This document shows, in pieces, positions 1 to 6,550 of a DNA stretch of 7,145 nucleotides. The notes beneath the pieces were generated by a model, which worked only from the letters and a program-made list of their open reading frames with translations, ran no database searches and had not been told where the DNA came from. The stretch is from Methylococcaceae bacterium. Its GTDB lineage: Bacteria > Pseudomonadota > Gammaproteobacteria > Methylococcales > Methylomonadaceae. A program made the translations under genes and the position numbers. How positions within the stretch are numbered: position 1 is the first letter of the stretch; each line of letters starts with the position of its first letter. The stretch lies in contig JAKIVF010000149.1 in the NCBI GenBank assembly GCA_021647145.1, positions 1 to 7,145 of the forward strand, in the 5' to 3' direction.

Positions 1-120
1 GACCGAGTATGACAAAGCAAAGACTAATTTGATTTAAAAACCATTGGTTTTCAAACTTTCCGACTAATGTGCCGACGGGACGGCAAGCCACCGAGTTTTG
101 CTTCGCGATAAAGATTAGAT
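1..120. other. non-coding left edge, no gene recognised
   Basis: No coding frame here resembles a known protein on either strand. Two small inverted repeats are visible. AAAACCA/TGGTTTT at 37-51 has a one-base centre, and TGCCG/CGGCA at 70-85 has a six-base loop. Both lie downstream of the minus-strand gene that ends at 121. Neither is a GC-rich stem followed directly by a T tract in that gene's direction, so I do not call a rho-independent terminator. The local GC around 60-110 is visibly higher than in the neighbouring DNA. Confidence 0.4.
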
Positions 121-651
121 TTATTTTATCAGTCCTGGATAAGGCTTAAATTTGTCATTCTTATGTTGACTACAGGCGGTCAATTGGTAAGTTTTATCAT
201 CAATTGTGATGCTTATTTTTTCTAGTGTTGTTGTTCTTTTACAGCGAGCACCTTTGGCTGTACTTCCCTGGCACTGACCATCATCACTTAAATCATTATT
301 AGAAGCACTGCCTTTTGCTTTTTCTTGTTTCGTACTTGCGGTCGCTTTTGGTTTAGTGGTTTTCTTAACAGGCGTTGGTGATTTTTTGGGGTTAGGTGTT
401 GTTTTAGTAGCAGATGCTGGTTCTTTTTGTTCTGTTAATTCTTGATTTTTTTCTTCTTGACTATCAATGGCTGTTTCAGCAAATATTTTTTTTCTAAAAA
501 TAACGGTAAGAGCAATTAAAAGGATGAGGATGAGATGCCCAATAGACAAAAATGAAGTCGAATCAGTATCTTCAGCTGCCAGCACTTGATTAGAGATTAG
601 AGTAAAAGTTAATGTACTGATTGAAATAACTGTACTTTTTTTTATAAACAT
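121..651 (-). CDS. exported/membrane-anchored protein with low-complexity linker and C-terminal Cys/His domain
   Basis: Function unknown. The 176-residue product starts with a basic N terminus (MFIKK) and a Ser/Thr/Ile-rich hydrophobic stretch. This ends in VLAAED, which looks like a Sec signal peptide with a possible cleavage site near residues 25-26. A second hydrophobic segment (about residues 38-52, ILILLIALTVIF) is followed by RKK, consistent with one membrane span and a cytoplasmic remainder. Residues 60-120 form a Lys/Thr/Pro/Ala-rich, probably disordered linker. The C-terminal part carries C127, C137, C160 and H163 in the pattern CQGSTAKGARCKR...CSQH. This resembles the small putative zinc-binding domains of the type CxxxTxxGxxCkR...CxxH (DUF5763-like), which is family knowledge recalled without a search. 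The gene follows ubiC on the same strand after 161 bp, so it is probably transcribed separately. The ATG has only a weak purine stretch (AAAAAGGG) about 10 bases upstream. Being a real gene is likely; any role is unassigned. Confidence 0.75.
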   Translation of the reverse strand: MFIKKSTVISISTLTFTLISNQVLAAEDTDSTSFLSIGHLILILLIALTVIFRKKIFAETAIDSQEEKNQELTEQKEPASATKTTPNPKKSPTPVKKTTKPKATASTKQEKAKGSASNNDLSDDGQCQGSTAKGARCKRTTTLEKISITIDDKTYQLTACSQHKNDKFKPYPGLIK

Positions 652-812
652 TCTAAACGGCCCTTTTTATTATTAAGAATTTTTGTTATATCTCAACGGA
701 TCATATTCTATTATTGATCAAAACCAACGGATAAATCACTGTTCTGTTACCGCTCGAATTATGATAATAATGTTAAAAATAACATGTTTAGAGGGGGGGT
801 TACAACTATCTA
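652..812. other. intergenic spacer between ubiC and the exported-protein gene
   Basis: This 161-base spacer has no coding frame of note. It holds two copies of CAACGGAT (694-701 and 725-732), a 6-bp inverted repeat ATGTTA-AAAA-TAACAT (770-785), and a run of seven G (793-799) just downstream of the ubiC stop. None forms a canonical terminator for ubiC in the minus direction. Confidence 0.5.
700..727 (-). promoter_or_regulatory. possible sigma70-type promoter for the exported Cys/His protein
   Basis: On the minus strand, TTGGTT (722-727) and TATGAT (700-705) are separated by 16 bases. The -10 matches the consensus at 5 of 6 positions; the -35 matches only its first three bases. Initiation would fall near 693, giving a leader of about 40 bases before the gene starting at 651. 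It is a weak call in an AT-rich region where such matches arise by chance. Confidence 0.25.
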
Positions 813-1382
813 TTAAGAATTGAATAATTCCAGAGTGCTTGGTAAGAAAAATTCACTCACTAACAATTTTTGTTTTTGGATACTATAAACTGTTCTTCTA
901 CCCCATATTGGTTGAGCAATACTTATTTTATTTACGAGGGAGTTTGTCCAAAGGTTCTGCGGAATACAGCAAGTATTTAATTCTAATCGTTCAAGTTTAG
1001 GGTAAGAAAAGATGACTTCGCCTAAAGGTCGAGTACCTAAGTGAGAAAGATTGCGTTTAGCTACTTTAATGGTTTGTTCTGGAAGAATCGTTCTTGCAAG
1101 AATTAAAGGTTTTCCATTTGCGTGCAATAAAACTTCTCGAATTAAATTGAATTGTTGGTGAGGAAGTTTAAGAATATTACATTCGCTTAAATAGGCTGGT
1201 TTCCAGCGGTGGAATAGAATTTCAACAGTAACAGCTTGACCATAAAAATTTCGTAAACGCTTGGTTAAAGAATTTTTCTCATAAACCCACGAATATACAT
1301 TAAAAGGAAGTCTCTGTTTTATACCGGGACGATTTTTTTTCCATTGTGGGTCTTGGGTCAATAAAAAGCTATTTTTATGCAC
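813..1382 (-). CDS. ubiC: chorismate lyase (chorismate pyruvate-lyase)
   Basis: Converts chorismate to 4-hydroxybenzoate and pyruvate, the first committed step of ubiquinone synthesis, in the cytosol. The 189-residue product has the family landmarks in order: the N-terminal helix signature NSLTKRL (37-43), IREVLL (81-86) with the active-site Arg at 82, RTILP (97-101), GTRPLGEVIF (116-125), IWGRR (159-163), and LLVSEFFLP (173-181). The last supplies Glu177, equivalent to the catalytic Glu155 of the E. coli enzyme. It is somewhat longer than the 165-residue E. coli protein, partly through an N-terminal extension and an insertion around 138-157. The start is GTG at 1382, six bases after the recG stop. 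A GAGG sequence (CCTC at 1394-1397 on the plus strand) lies 11 bases upstream, inside the recG end. The tight spacing implies cotranscription and probable translational coupling with recG. Family assignment is firm; the exact start is less so. Confidence 0.9.
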   Translation of the reverse strand: MHKNSFLLTQDPQWKKNRPGIKQRLPFNVYSWVYEKNSLTKRLRNFYGQAVTVEILFHRWKPAYLSECNILKLPHQQFNLIREVLLHANGKPLILARTILPEQTIKVAKRNLSHLGTRPLGEVIFSYPKLERLELNTCCIPQNLWTNSLVNKISIAQPIWGRRTVYSIQKQKLLVSEFFLPSTLELFNS

Positions 1383-1388
1383 TAAAGA

Positions 1389-3467
1389 TTATACCTCTGA
1401 ATATTGATTTGAATGGCCTAGCCAACGATCAATAATGGGTTGAATACTATCGGGGTATTGAGCGCAAATAATTTCAGCGGCTTCTTGTACAGGCTCTAAT
1501 AAATCTGTGTCACGATTAAGGTTGGCAATTTTTAATTGCATCAAGCCTGTTTGCCTTGTTCCCATGACATCTCCTGGGCCGCGTAATTCTAAATCTTTTT
1601 CTGCAATGACAAACCCATTATTACTTTCTCTTAATATACCTAAACGGTGTTTTCCTGTATTAGATAAAGGTGATTGATACATTAATAAGCAATAACTTTC
1701 TTGCTCACCCCGGCCGACTCTACCTCTTAATTGATGAAGTTGTGATAAACCTAGTCGCTCTGCATTTTCAATTATCATCAGGCTGGCATTAGGGACGTCA
1801 ACTCCAACTTCTATCACTGTAGTTGCAACTAGTAAATCATATTCATAGTTTTTAAAACCCTTCATAACAGTATCCTTTTCAGTAGATTTCATTCTACCGT
1901 GAACTAGAGCTATATTTACATTGGGTAATGCTTGGGTTAAATACTCAAACGTTTTTTCTGCTGCTTCGCATTGTAATACATCTGACTCTTCAATTAAGGT
2001 ACAGACCCAGTAAGTTTGGTGTTTTTTTATCGTCCATTGTTCGATTTTTTCAATGATTTCTTCGCGTCGGTTAGATGGAATAACACTGGTAATTACTGGT
2101 TTTCTACCTGGAGGTAGTTCATCAATGATAGAAATATCCAGATCTGAATATTGCAACATTGCAAGCGTTCGAGGAATAGGGGTGGCAGTCATTATAAGCT
2201 GATGTGGTCGAGACCGCTCTGTTTGACCTTTTTCCCTTAATGCAAGACGTTGATGTACGCCAAAGCGGTGTTGTTCATCAATAATAATAAGGCCTAGATT
2301 ATTAAAATTCACACTTTCTTGAAATAATGCGTGCGTACCAATAATGATATTAGCCGTACCTTGTTTAATTGTATCTAGCACTTGTTTTCGTGCTTTTCCT
2401 TTGATTTGTCCTGTTAAATAGACTATTTCTGTTGTAGTGCTACTAAACCACTGTTTAAAATTAGTGAGCAGTTGTTCAGACAGAAGTTCAGTAGGAGCCA
2501 TTATTGCTACCTGGTATTGAGAGGAAATAGCAAGTAAGGCAGCATAAGCGGCAACCACTGTTTTTCCTGACCCTACATCACCTTGAACAAGTCTTAACAT
2601 GGGATGACCAGAAGTGCAGTCATAAATAATTTCTTCTATGACTTTTTTTTGAGCATTGGTGAACTGAAAAGACAGGTTTTGAATAAACACTTCGCTTTGT
2701 AAATCGTTAACTTTAAAAACAGGTGCTTGCCATTTTTTTACCGTATTTTTGCTGTTTAATAAAGTTAAGTGATGGGATAATAATTCTTCAAAAGCCAATC
2801 TTTTTAGTGCGGGTAAATGACCTTGCTGGAGTTGCTCTGCAGTGATTTGTTCTTCTGGTTCGTGAATAGATAGTAACGCATTATTAAGAGAAGGGTAGTC
2901 ATATTTATCTAATAAAGTTGGTGGTAACCAATCAGTCAGCTGTTGTTTATTTTTTAAACATAATTCCAATGCTTGGGCGACTGCTTTTCTAAGAGAGGAC
3001 TGACGTAAACCGTCAGTCAATGGGTAGATAGGGGTTAAACGGGGTTCCGTTATATTATCTGTAGATGAAATTATTTTGTATTCAGGGTGAATAATTTCTA
3101 GTCCCTGATAACCTTGTCGAATTTCTCCAAAGCAACTGATTAACGTACCTGGACTAAGGTTGGACTGTTGTCTGGCATTAAAGTGAAAGAATCTTAATGT
3201 TAAATAGCCCGATGAGTCGCTGATTCTGCAAAGTAAACTGCGTCGACCTTTCATTAATACATCTGTAAATTCGACCGTTCCAGATGTTAATACAGTCATA
3301 CCAGAAGATAATGTATTGATGGGATATATTCTTGTACGGTCTTCGTAACGGTGAGGCAAGTGGAAAAGTAGATCTTGAACTGTATAAATCCCTAGTTTTT
3401 CTAGTCTACTGACTGACTGTGGGCCAATACCTGTTAATGAAGCTACTGGTTGTGCCAGTGTTTCCAT
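1389..3467 (-). CDS. recG: ATP-dependent DNA helicase RecG
   Basis: Double-stranded DNA translocase that regresses stalled replication forks and processes Holliday junctions and R-loops. At 692 residues it matches the usual length (693 in E. coli). Order of parts: N-terminal region with the LTGIGP...LGI hairpin-type motif (11-27) and LPHRYEDR (37-44); an OB-fold wedge domain (about 55-145); and superfamily 2 helicase motifs. These are Walker A GDVGSGKT (296-303), DEQH box (397-400), TATPIPRT (427-434), ATTVIEVGVDVP (548-559) and QLRGRVGRG (579-587). The RecG-specific C-terminal segment carries GDVMGTRQTG (632-641), the translocation-related TRG region. All catalytic motifs are intact. The ATG at 3467 has an AGGA Shine-Dalgarno (plus-strand TCCT at 3474-3477) at a six-base spacing, and lies 15 bases after the ridA stop. 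The assignment is secure. Confidence 0.98.
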   Translation of the reverse strand: METLAQPVASLTGIGPQSVSRLEKLGIYTVQDLLFHLPHRYEDRTRIYPINTLSSGMTVLTSGTVEFTDVLMKGRRSLLCRISDSSGYLTLRFFHFNARQQSNLSPGTLISCFGEIRQGYQGLEIIHPEYKIISSTDNITEPRLTPIYPLTDGLRQSSLRKAVAQALELCLKNKQQLTDWLPPTLLDKYDYPSLNNALLSIHEPEEQITAEQLQQGHLPALKRLAFEELLSHHLTLLNSKNTVKKWQAPVFKVNDLQSEVFIQNLSFQFTNAQKKVIEEIIYDCTSGHPMLRLVQGDVGSGKTVVAAYAALLAISSQYQVAIMAPTELLSEQLLTNFKQWFSSTTTEIVYLTGQIKGKARKQVLDTIKQGTANIIIGTHALFQESVNFNNLGLIIIDEQHRFGVHQRLALREKGQTERSRPHQLIMTATPIPRTLAMLQYSDLDISIIDELPPGRKPVITSVIPSNRREEIIEKIEQWTIKKHQTYWVCTLIEESDVLQCEAAEKTFEYLTQALPNVNIALVHGRMKSTEKDTVMKGFKNYEYDLLVATTVIEVGVDVPNASLMIIENAERLGLSQLHQLRGRVGRGEQESYCLLMYQSPLSNTGKHRLGILRESNNGFVIAEKDLELRGPGDVMGTRQTGLMQLKIANLNRDTDLLEPVQEAAEIICAQYPDSIQPIIDRWLGHSNQYSEV

Positions 3468-3473
3468 TTGAAA

Positions 3474-3477
3474 TCCT
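3474..3477 (-). promoter_or_regulatory. ribosome binding site of recG
   Basis: AGGA on the minus strand, six bases before the recG ATG and inside the 15-base gap after ridA. It is the clearest Shine-Dalgarno in the gene string and supports the chosen recG start. Confidence 0.6.
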
Positions 3478-3482
3478 ATTGT

Positions 3483-3881
3483 TTAGATTGGGTATTCTTC
3501 TCGAATAATCATAACAGCATCCATTTCTACTTTAGCATCTTTAGGTAATGCTGCAACTCCTATAGCTGCGCGAGCAGGGTAGGGTTGTTCAAAGTATTTG
3601 CCCATGATTTCATTGACAATAGGGAAGTGTGAAAGGTCGGTTAAAAAAACATTCAATTTTACTATATCAAAGAAATTACCTCCAGAAGCTTCTGCTACAG
3701 CTTTGAGATTATCAAATACCTGTGTAATTTGGATAGATATGTCACCACCAACAATTTCCATTGTTTCAGGAACTAAGGGAATTTGTCCAGAAAGGTAAAC
3801 AGTGTCGTTGACTTTAACGGCTTGAGAATAGGTGCCAATGGCTTGAGGGGCTTTATTTGTTGAGATTATAGATTTTGTCAT
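3483..3881 (-). CDS. ridA: RidA family reactive intermediate/imine deaminase (YjgF/YER057c/UK114)
   Basis: Members of this family hydrolyse reactive enamine/imine intermediates released by PLP-dependent enzymes such as threonine dehydratase, protecting other enzymes from damage; they act as cytosolic trimers. The 132-residue product is full length (family about 128). Residues matching the Salmonella RidA site are Y18, S31-G32 (LSGQIP), N90, R104 and E119, with the C-terminal signature YPARAAIGVAALPKDAKVEMDA (split here as YPARAAIGV, 101-109, and LPKDAKVEMDA, 112-122). The position corresponding to Cys107 of Salmonella RidA is Ala106, a change found in other family members. The essential Arg is kept, so deaminase activity is plausible. 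The ATG at 3881 lacks an obvious Shine-Dalgarno. The gene sits between spoT and recG, where E. coli has trmH. Family certain; the exact subgroup is not. Confidence 0.9.
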   Translation of the reverse strand: MTKSIISTNKAPQAIGTYSQAVKVNDTVYLSGQIPLVPETMEIVGGDISIQITQVFDNLKAVAEASGGNFFDIVKLNVFLTDLSHFPIVNEIMGKYFEQPYPARAAIGVAALPKDAKVEMDAVMIIREEYPI

Positions 3882-3970
3882 TTGAATATCAAAATATAGG
3901 TTTTAAAAGGAGCTGCACTTCGAACGGTTACGGAAGTATACCAATGAATTAGGTGGTTTTGTGCACGTTC
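3882..3970. other. 89-base spacer between spoT and ridA
   Basis: This is the only sizeable gap inside the rpoZ-to-ubiC string. It has no strong hairpin followed by a T tract in the minus direction, so spoT transcription probably continues through. A candidate extended -10 element lies inside it and is listed separately. Confidence 0.5.
3935..3943 (-). promoter_or_regulatory. candidate extended -10 promoter for ridA-recG-ubiC
   Basis: On the minus strand the sequence reads TGG-TATACT. This is a TGn extension directly before a 5-of-6 match to the TATAAT box. No good -35 is seen at 16-18 bases, which is acceptable for extended -10 promoters. Initiation near 3928 would leave a leader of about 47 bases before the ridA ATG. 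It would allow the downstream genes to be expressed apart from rpoZ-spoT. Confidence 0.35.
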
Positions 3971-6136
3971 CTAAGCTCTTACTCGTGTAATTTTTAAAAT
4001 GATAAACAGTTTTTTTAATTTACGTATGATATTTGCTAAATGAACCCTGTTTTTAACAGACAAGGTAATTAAGTCGATAGAAACTTTTTCATCTTGGTCG
4101 GTCATAGAGACAGCTTCAATATTAGAGTCTAAAGCAGAAATTATTGAAGCAATTGTTGCCAAAGTACCCCTTTGATTCACCAATTCTATTTTAAGTTCAG
4201 TAACAAAGTCACCAGAAATTTCTTGGCACCACTCGACATCAATCCAGCTGGTTTGTTTTTTATTACTGTTATGACATTTATGATGATGAATGACAATACC
4301 TTTGCCAGGGTTGTAATAGCCTATAATCGAATCTCCAGGGATAGGTTTACAACATTTAGCTAGAGTGATAACCATACCTTCAGTGCCTTTAATTATTAAA
4401 GGCGTTTGGTTGGTGCTAACATCTTCTAATTTTACAGCAGCATTAATATCTTCTTGAGAAAGCCTTTTTGCAATTAATAAAGGCATTTTGTTACCCAAGC
4501 CAATTTCTTCCAGTAATATATCCATAGACTCTAATTTCATCAGAGATAAAAGCTCATTAATTTTAGAGTCTTCAATATCATTAAATTTGATATTGAGCTC
4601 CAAGAGTTCTTTTTCTAATAAACGTAGGCCAAGGCTTATGGCTTCTTTTTGTTTAAAATGTTTTAAATAATTTCTTACGCTACTTCGTGCTTTAGCAGTA
4701 ATAATAAAGTTAAGCCAAAGTGGGTTTGGTCTTGCCCAAGAGGCGGTAATAACTTCTACTGTCATCCCGTTTTCAAGCTTGGATTGAAGTGGAATTAGTT
4801 TGTTGTCAATTCTGGCGGAAATACAATGGTTGCCAATATCAGTATGAACCGCATAGGCAAAATCTACAATTGTTGCGCCTCTAGGAAGCTTTATGATCGT
4901 TCCTTGAGGGGTGAAAACAAAAACCTCCTGAGGAAATAAGTCAACCTTAAGATTGTCAATAAATTCGAGTGAATTACCTGCCATTTTTTGGATTTCAAGT
5001 AAGTCTCTTAGCCATTCATTAGCATAGGCATGCACATTAGACCCTGTTTCATCATTAGATTTGTATAGCCAATGTGCTGCAATCCCAGACTCGGCGAGAC
5101 GATGCATTTCATGGGTACGGATCTGGATTTCAATTGGGACTCCGTAAGAACTGATTAGAATAGTATGTAGAGACTGATAACCATTGGCTTTAGGTAATGC
5201 AATATAATCTTTGAACTTCCCTGGAATCGGTTTAAATAGGTTGTGAACGTGGCCTAAAATACGATAGCAGTCATCGACTTGGTCACAATAAATACGAAAG
5301 CCATAGACATCAAAAACATTAGAAAATGAAATTTTTTGACGTTTCATTTTGTTATAAATACTGGCTATATTTTTTTCACGGCCTTCAACATCAAAAATCA
5401 GCCCGGCTTGAGTTAGCCTGTTCTTAATTGATTTCTCGATTACCTCGACAATCTCTCGGCGATGACCACGAGCTTTTTTTACAGCATTATCTATTGCATG
5501 ATATCGCTGAGGGTAAATAGCCTTTAAGCAATAAGCCTCAAGTTGGTGACGGATAGAGTTCATGCTCAGGCGGTTTGCCAATGGAACATATATCTCTTGA
5601 GTTTCCTTAGCTATTCGGCGTTTTTTTTCAATCGGCATTGAACCGATTGTTTGCATATTATGGAGCCTATCGGCTAATTTAACAATAATGACGCGTAAAT
5701 CCTTAGCCATAGCTAAAAGCATTTTCCTAACGTTTTCAGCTTGGGTTTCGGCGTGTGATTTGTTATCTAATTTGGTGAGTTTTGTAACTCCATCAACAAG
5801 TTCAGCGACTTCTGCGTTAAAGTTATCAGTTAAGCCTTGTTTATCAATGCTTGTGTCTTCAATAACATCATGGAGTATTGCTGCAATAATGCAGTTACCA
5901 TCCATATGCATTTCAGCAAGTGTTATGGCAACAGAGAGGGGATGGCAAATATAGGGCTCGCCACTTTTTCGCATTTGTCCAGAGTGAGCACTTGCACCAA
6001 AATGATAGGCTCGGACAATATTATCTACTTGTTTAGTGTCTAAATAGCCGCCGGTGACAGAACATAATCGTCTAAGTAAATTCCCTTCAGGAGAGTCTGT
6101 TTTGAGATTATATTCAGGGACGGCTATATCTAACAT
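3971..6136 (-). CDS. spoT: bifunctional (p)ppGpp synthetase/hydrolase, SpoT type
   Basis: Makes and degrades the alarmone (p)ppGpp and so controls the stringent response. The 721-residue product compares with 702 in E. coli SpoT. Domains: HD hydrolase with metal and catalytic residues H51, H89-D90, E93-D94 and D156 (LADRLHNM), so hydrolase activity should be intact. The synthetase domain has FDVYGFRIYCD (275-285), KFKDYIALPKANGYQSLHT (307-325) and the catalytic Glu336 in EIQIRT (336-341). A TGS domain (about 404-465) starts EVFVFTPQG. A conserved Cys/zinc-finger-like domain follows (C595, C596, H619, C621), then a C-terminal ACT domain (about 647-718). Full HD conservation separates it from RelA, whose hydrolase is dead. 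The loop that reads RxKD in bifunctional enzymes is KFKD here, a conservative change. The start lies six bases after the rpoZ stop with no clear Shine-Dalgarno, suggesting coupling to rpoZ translation. Confidence 0.97.
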   Translation of the reverse strand: MLDIAVPEYNLKTDSPEGNLLRRLCSVTGGYLDTKQVDNIVRAYHFGASAHSGQMRKSGEPYICHPLSVAITLAEMHMDGNCIIAAILHDVIEDTSIDKQGLTDNFNAEVAELVDGVTKLTKLDNKSHAETQAENVRKMLLAMAKDLRVIIVKLADRLHNMQTIGSMPIEKKRRIAKETQEIYVPLANRLSMNSIRHQLEAYCLKAIYPQRYHAIDNAVKKARGHRREIVEVIEKSIKNRLTQAGLIFDVEGREKNIASIYNKMKRQKISFSNVFDVYGFRIYCDQVDDCYRILGHVHNLFKPIPGKFKDYIALPKANGYQSLHTILISSYGVPIEIQIRTHEMHRLAESGIAAHWLYKSNDETGSNVHAYANEWLRDLLEIQKMAGNSLEFIDNLKVDLFPQEVFVFTPQGTIIKLPRGATIVDFAYAVHTDIGNHCISARIDNKLIPLQSKLENGMTVEVITASWARPNPLWLNFIITAKARSSVRNYLKHFKQKEAISLGLRLLEKELLELNIKFNDIEDSKINELLSLMKLESMDILLEEIGLGNKMPLLIAKRLSQEDINAAVKLEDVSTNQTPLIIKGTEGMVITLAKCCKPIPGDSIIGYYNPGKGIVIHHHKCHNSNKKQTSWIDVEWCQEISGDFVTELKIELVNQRGTLATIASIISALDSNIEAVSMTDQDEKVSIDLITLSVKNRVHLANIIRKLKKLFIILKITRVRA

Positions 6137-6142
6137 TTTTCG

Positions 6143-6388
6143 TTAGCTTATATCGAAAGCATTATTTTCAGAAAGGCTACCCGTATTATGCAGGAGGTTA
6201 ATGTTTTCTTCATTAACATGGCCTTCAGCTATTTCACGTAAAGCAAGAACTGTGTCTTTATCATTATCTCGGGGAACAAATTCTTCTGCTCCTTTTGAAA
6301 GTTGACGTGCTCTTTGGCTTGCTAATAAGACTAGCTTAAAACGATTATCAACATTCTCCAAACAATCTTCAACGGTAACTCTAGCCAT
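6143..6388 (-). CDS. rpoZ: DNA-directed RNA polymerase omega subunit
   Basis: Small subunit that wraps the C-terminal part of beta' and aids RNA polymerase assembly. In proteobacteria it also forms part of the ppGpp-binding site 1 at the beta'-omega interface. The 81-residue product begins MARVTVEDCLENVDNRFKLV, almost the family consensus at the N terminus needed for ppGpp binding. It continues with ASQRARQL and NDKDTVLALREIAEG (42-56). It is about 10 residues shorter than the 91-residue E. coli protein, the difference lying in the variable C-terminal tail. Its position directly before spoT joins a (p)ppGpp target to the (p)ppGpp enzyme in one transcription unit. The ATG at 6388 has a weak AGG about nine bases upstream. 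It is the first gene of the string inside the window; gmk, often found next upstream, is not seen in the DNA to its right. Confidence 0.97.
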   Translation of the reverse strand: MARVTVEDCLENVDNRFKLVLLASQRARQLSKGAEEFVPRDNDKDTVLALREIAEGHVNEENINLLHNTGSLSENNAFDIS

Positions 6389-6465
6389 TATAAAAACCTA
6401 TTTAATTTAAATAAAATAATACACTCTCCACCTTTTTGTAAAGTGAAAAAATAAAGTAACATTCC

Positions 6466-6489
6466 ATTATATTAATAAAATTATATTAA
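6466..6489. repeat. 10-bp tandem direct repeat ATTATATTAA with 4-bp spacer
   Basis: ATTATATTAA occurs at 6466-6475 and again, identical, at 6480-6489, separated by TAAA. Read on the minus strand each copy contains TATAAT, so the repeat duplicates a -10-like element with a 14-bp period upstream of rpoZ. Confidence 0.7.
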
Positions 6490-6494
6490 AGCAA
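6466..6494 (-). promoter_or_regulatory. candidate sigma70 promoter for rpoZ-spoT
   Basis: On the minus strand, TTGCTT (6489-6494) and a perfect TATAAT (6466-6471) are separated by 17 bases. Initiation near 6459 would give a leader of about 70 bases before rpoZ. A second perfect TATAAT lies at 6480-6485 but has no matching -35. The DNA is very AT-rich, so a chance -10 is possible. The 17-base spacing and the location upstream of the first gene of the string support the call. Confidence 0.4.
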
Positions 6495-6550
6495 TAGAAA
6501 AACCTGGTTTTCAGAGTTGGAATAAATGGGATTTCAGATTCATTTGTTAA

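Larger units (their letters stand above)
6389..6550. other. AT-rich spacer between rpoZ and the transposase remnant
   Basis: This 162-base stretch carries the candidate rpoZ promoter and the ATTATATTAA repeats. I see no remnant of gmk on the minus strand and no clear insertion-sequence terminal inverted repeat. The left boundary of the IS4 remnant is therefore not resolved. Confidence 0.5.

Noticed and set aside
70..85. TGCCG/CGGCA hairpin as a terminator for the gene ending at 121
   Set aside because: The stem is only five pairs and no T tract follows it on the minus strand.
770..785. ATGTTA-AAAA-TAACAT inverted repeat as a ubiC terminator
   Set aside because: The stem is short and AT-only, too weak for intrinsic termination, though it could be a minor binding site.
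3598..3798. Plus-strand open frame opposite ridA
   Set aside because: It is fully antisense to a conserved ridA reading frame, has no recognisable protein features, and shows no ribosome site.
4172..4670. Plus-strand open frames opposite the C-terminal half of spoT (4172-4363 and 4488-4670)
   Set aside because: They are short, low-quality translations antisense to intact spoT codons; best explained as shadows of that gene.
5688..6043. Two overlapping plus-strand open frames opposite the spoT HD domain
   Set aside because: They overlap each other and lie antisense to highly conserved spoT sequence; no family resemblance.
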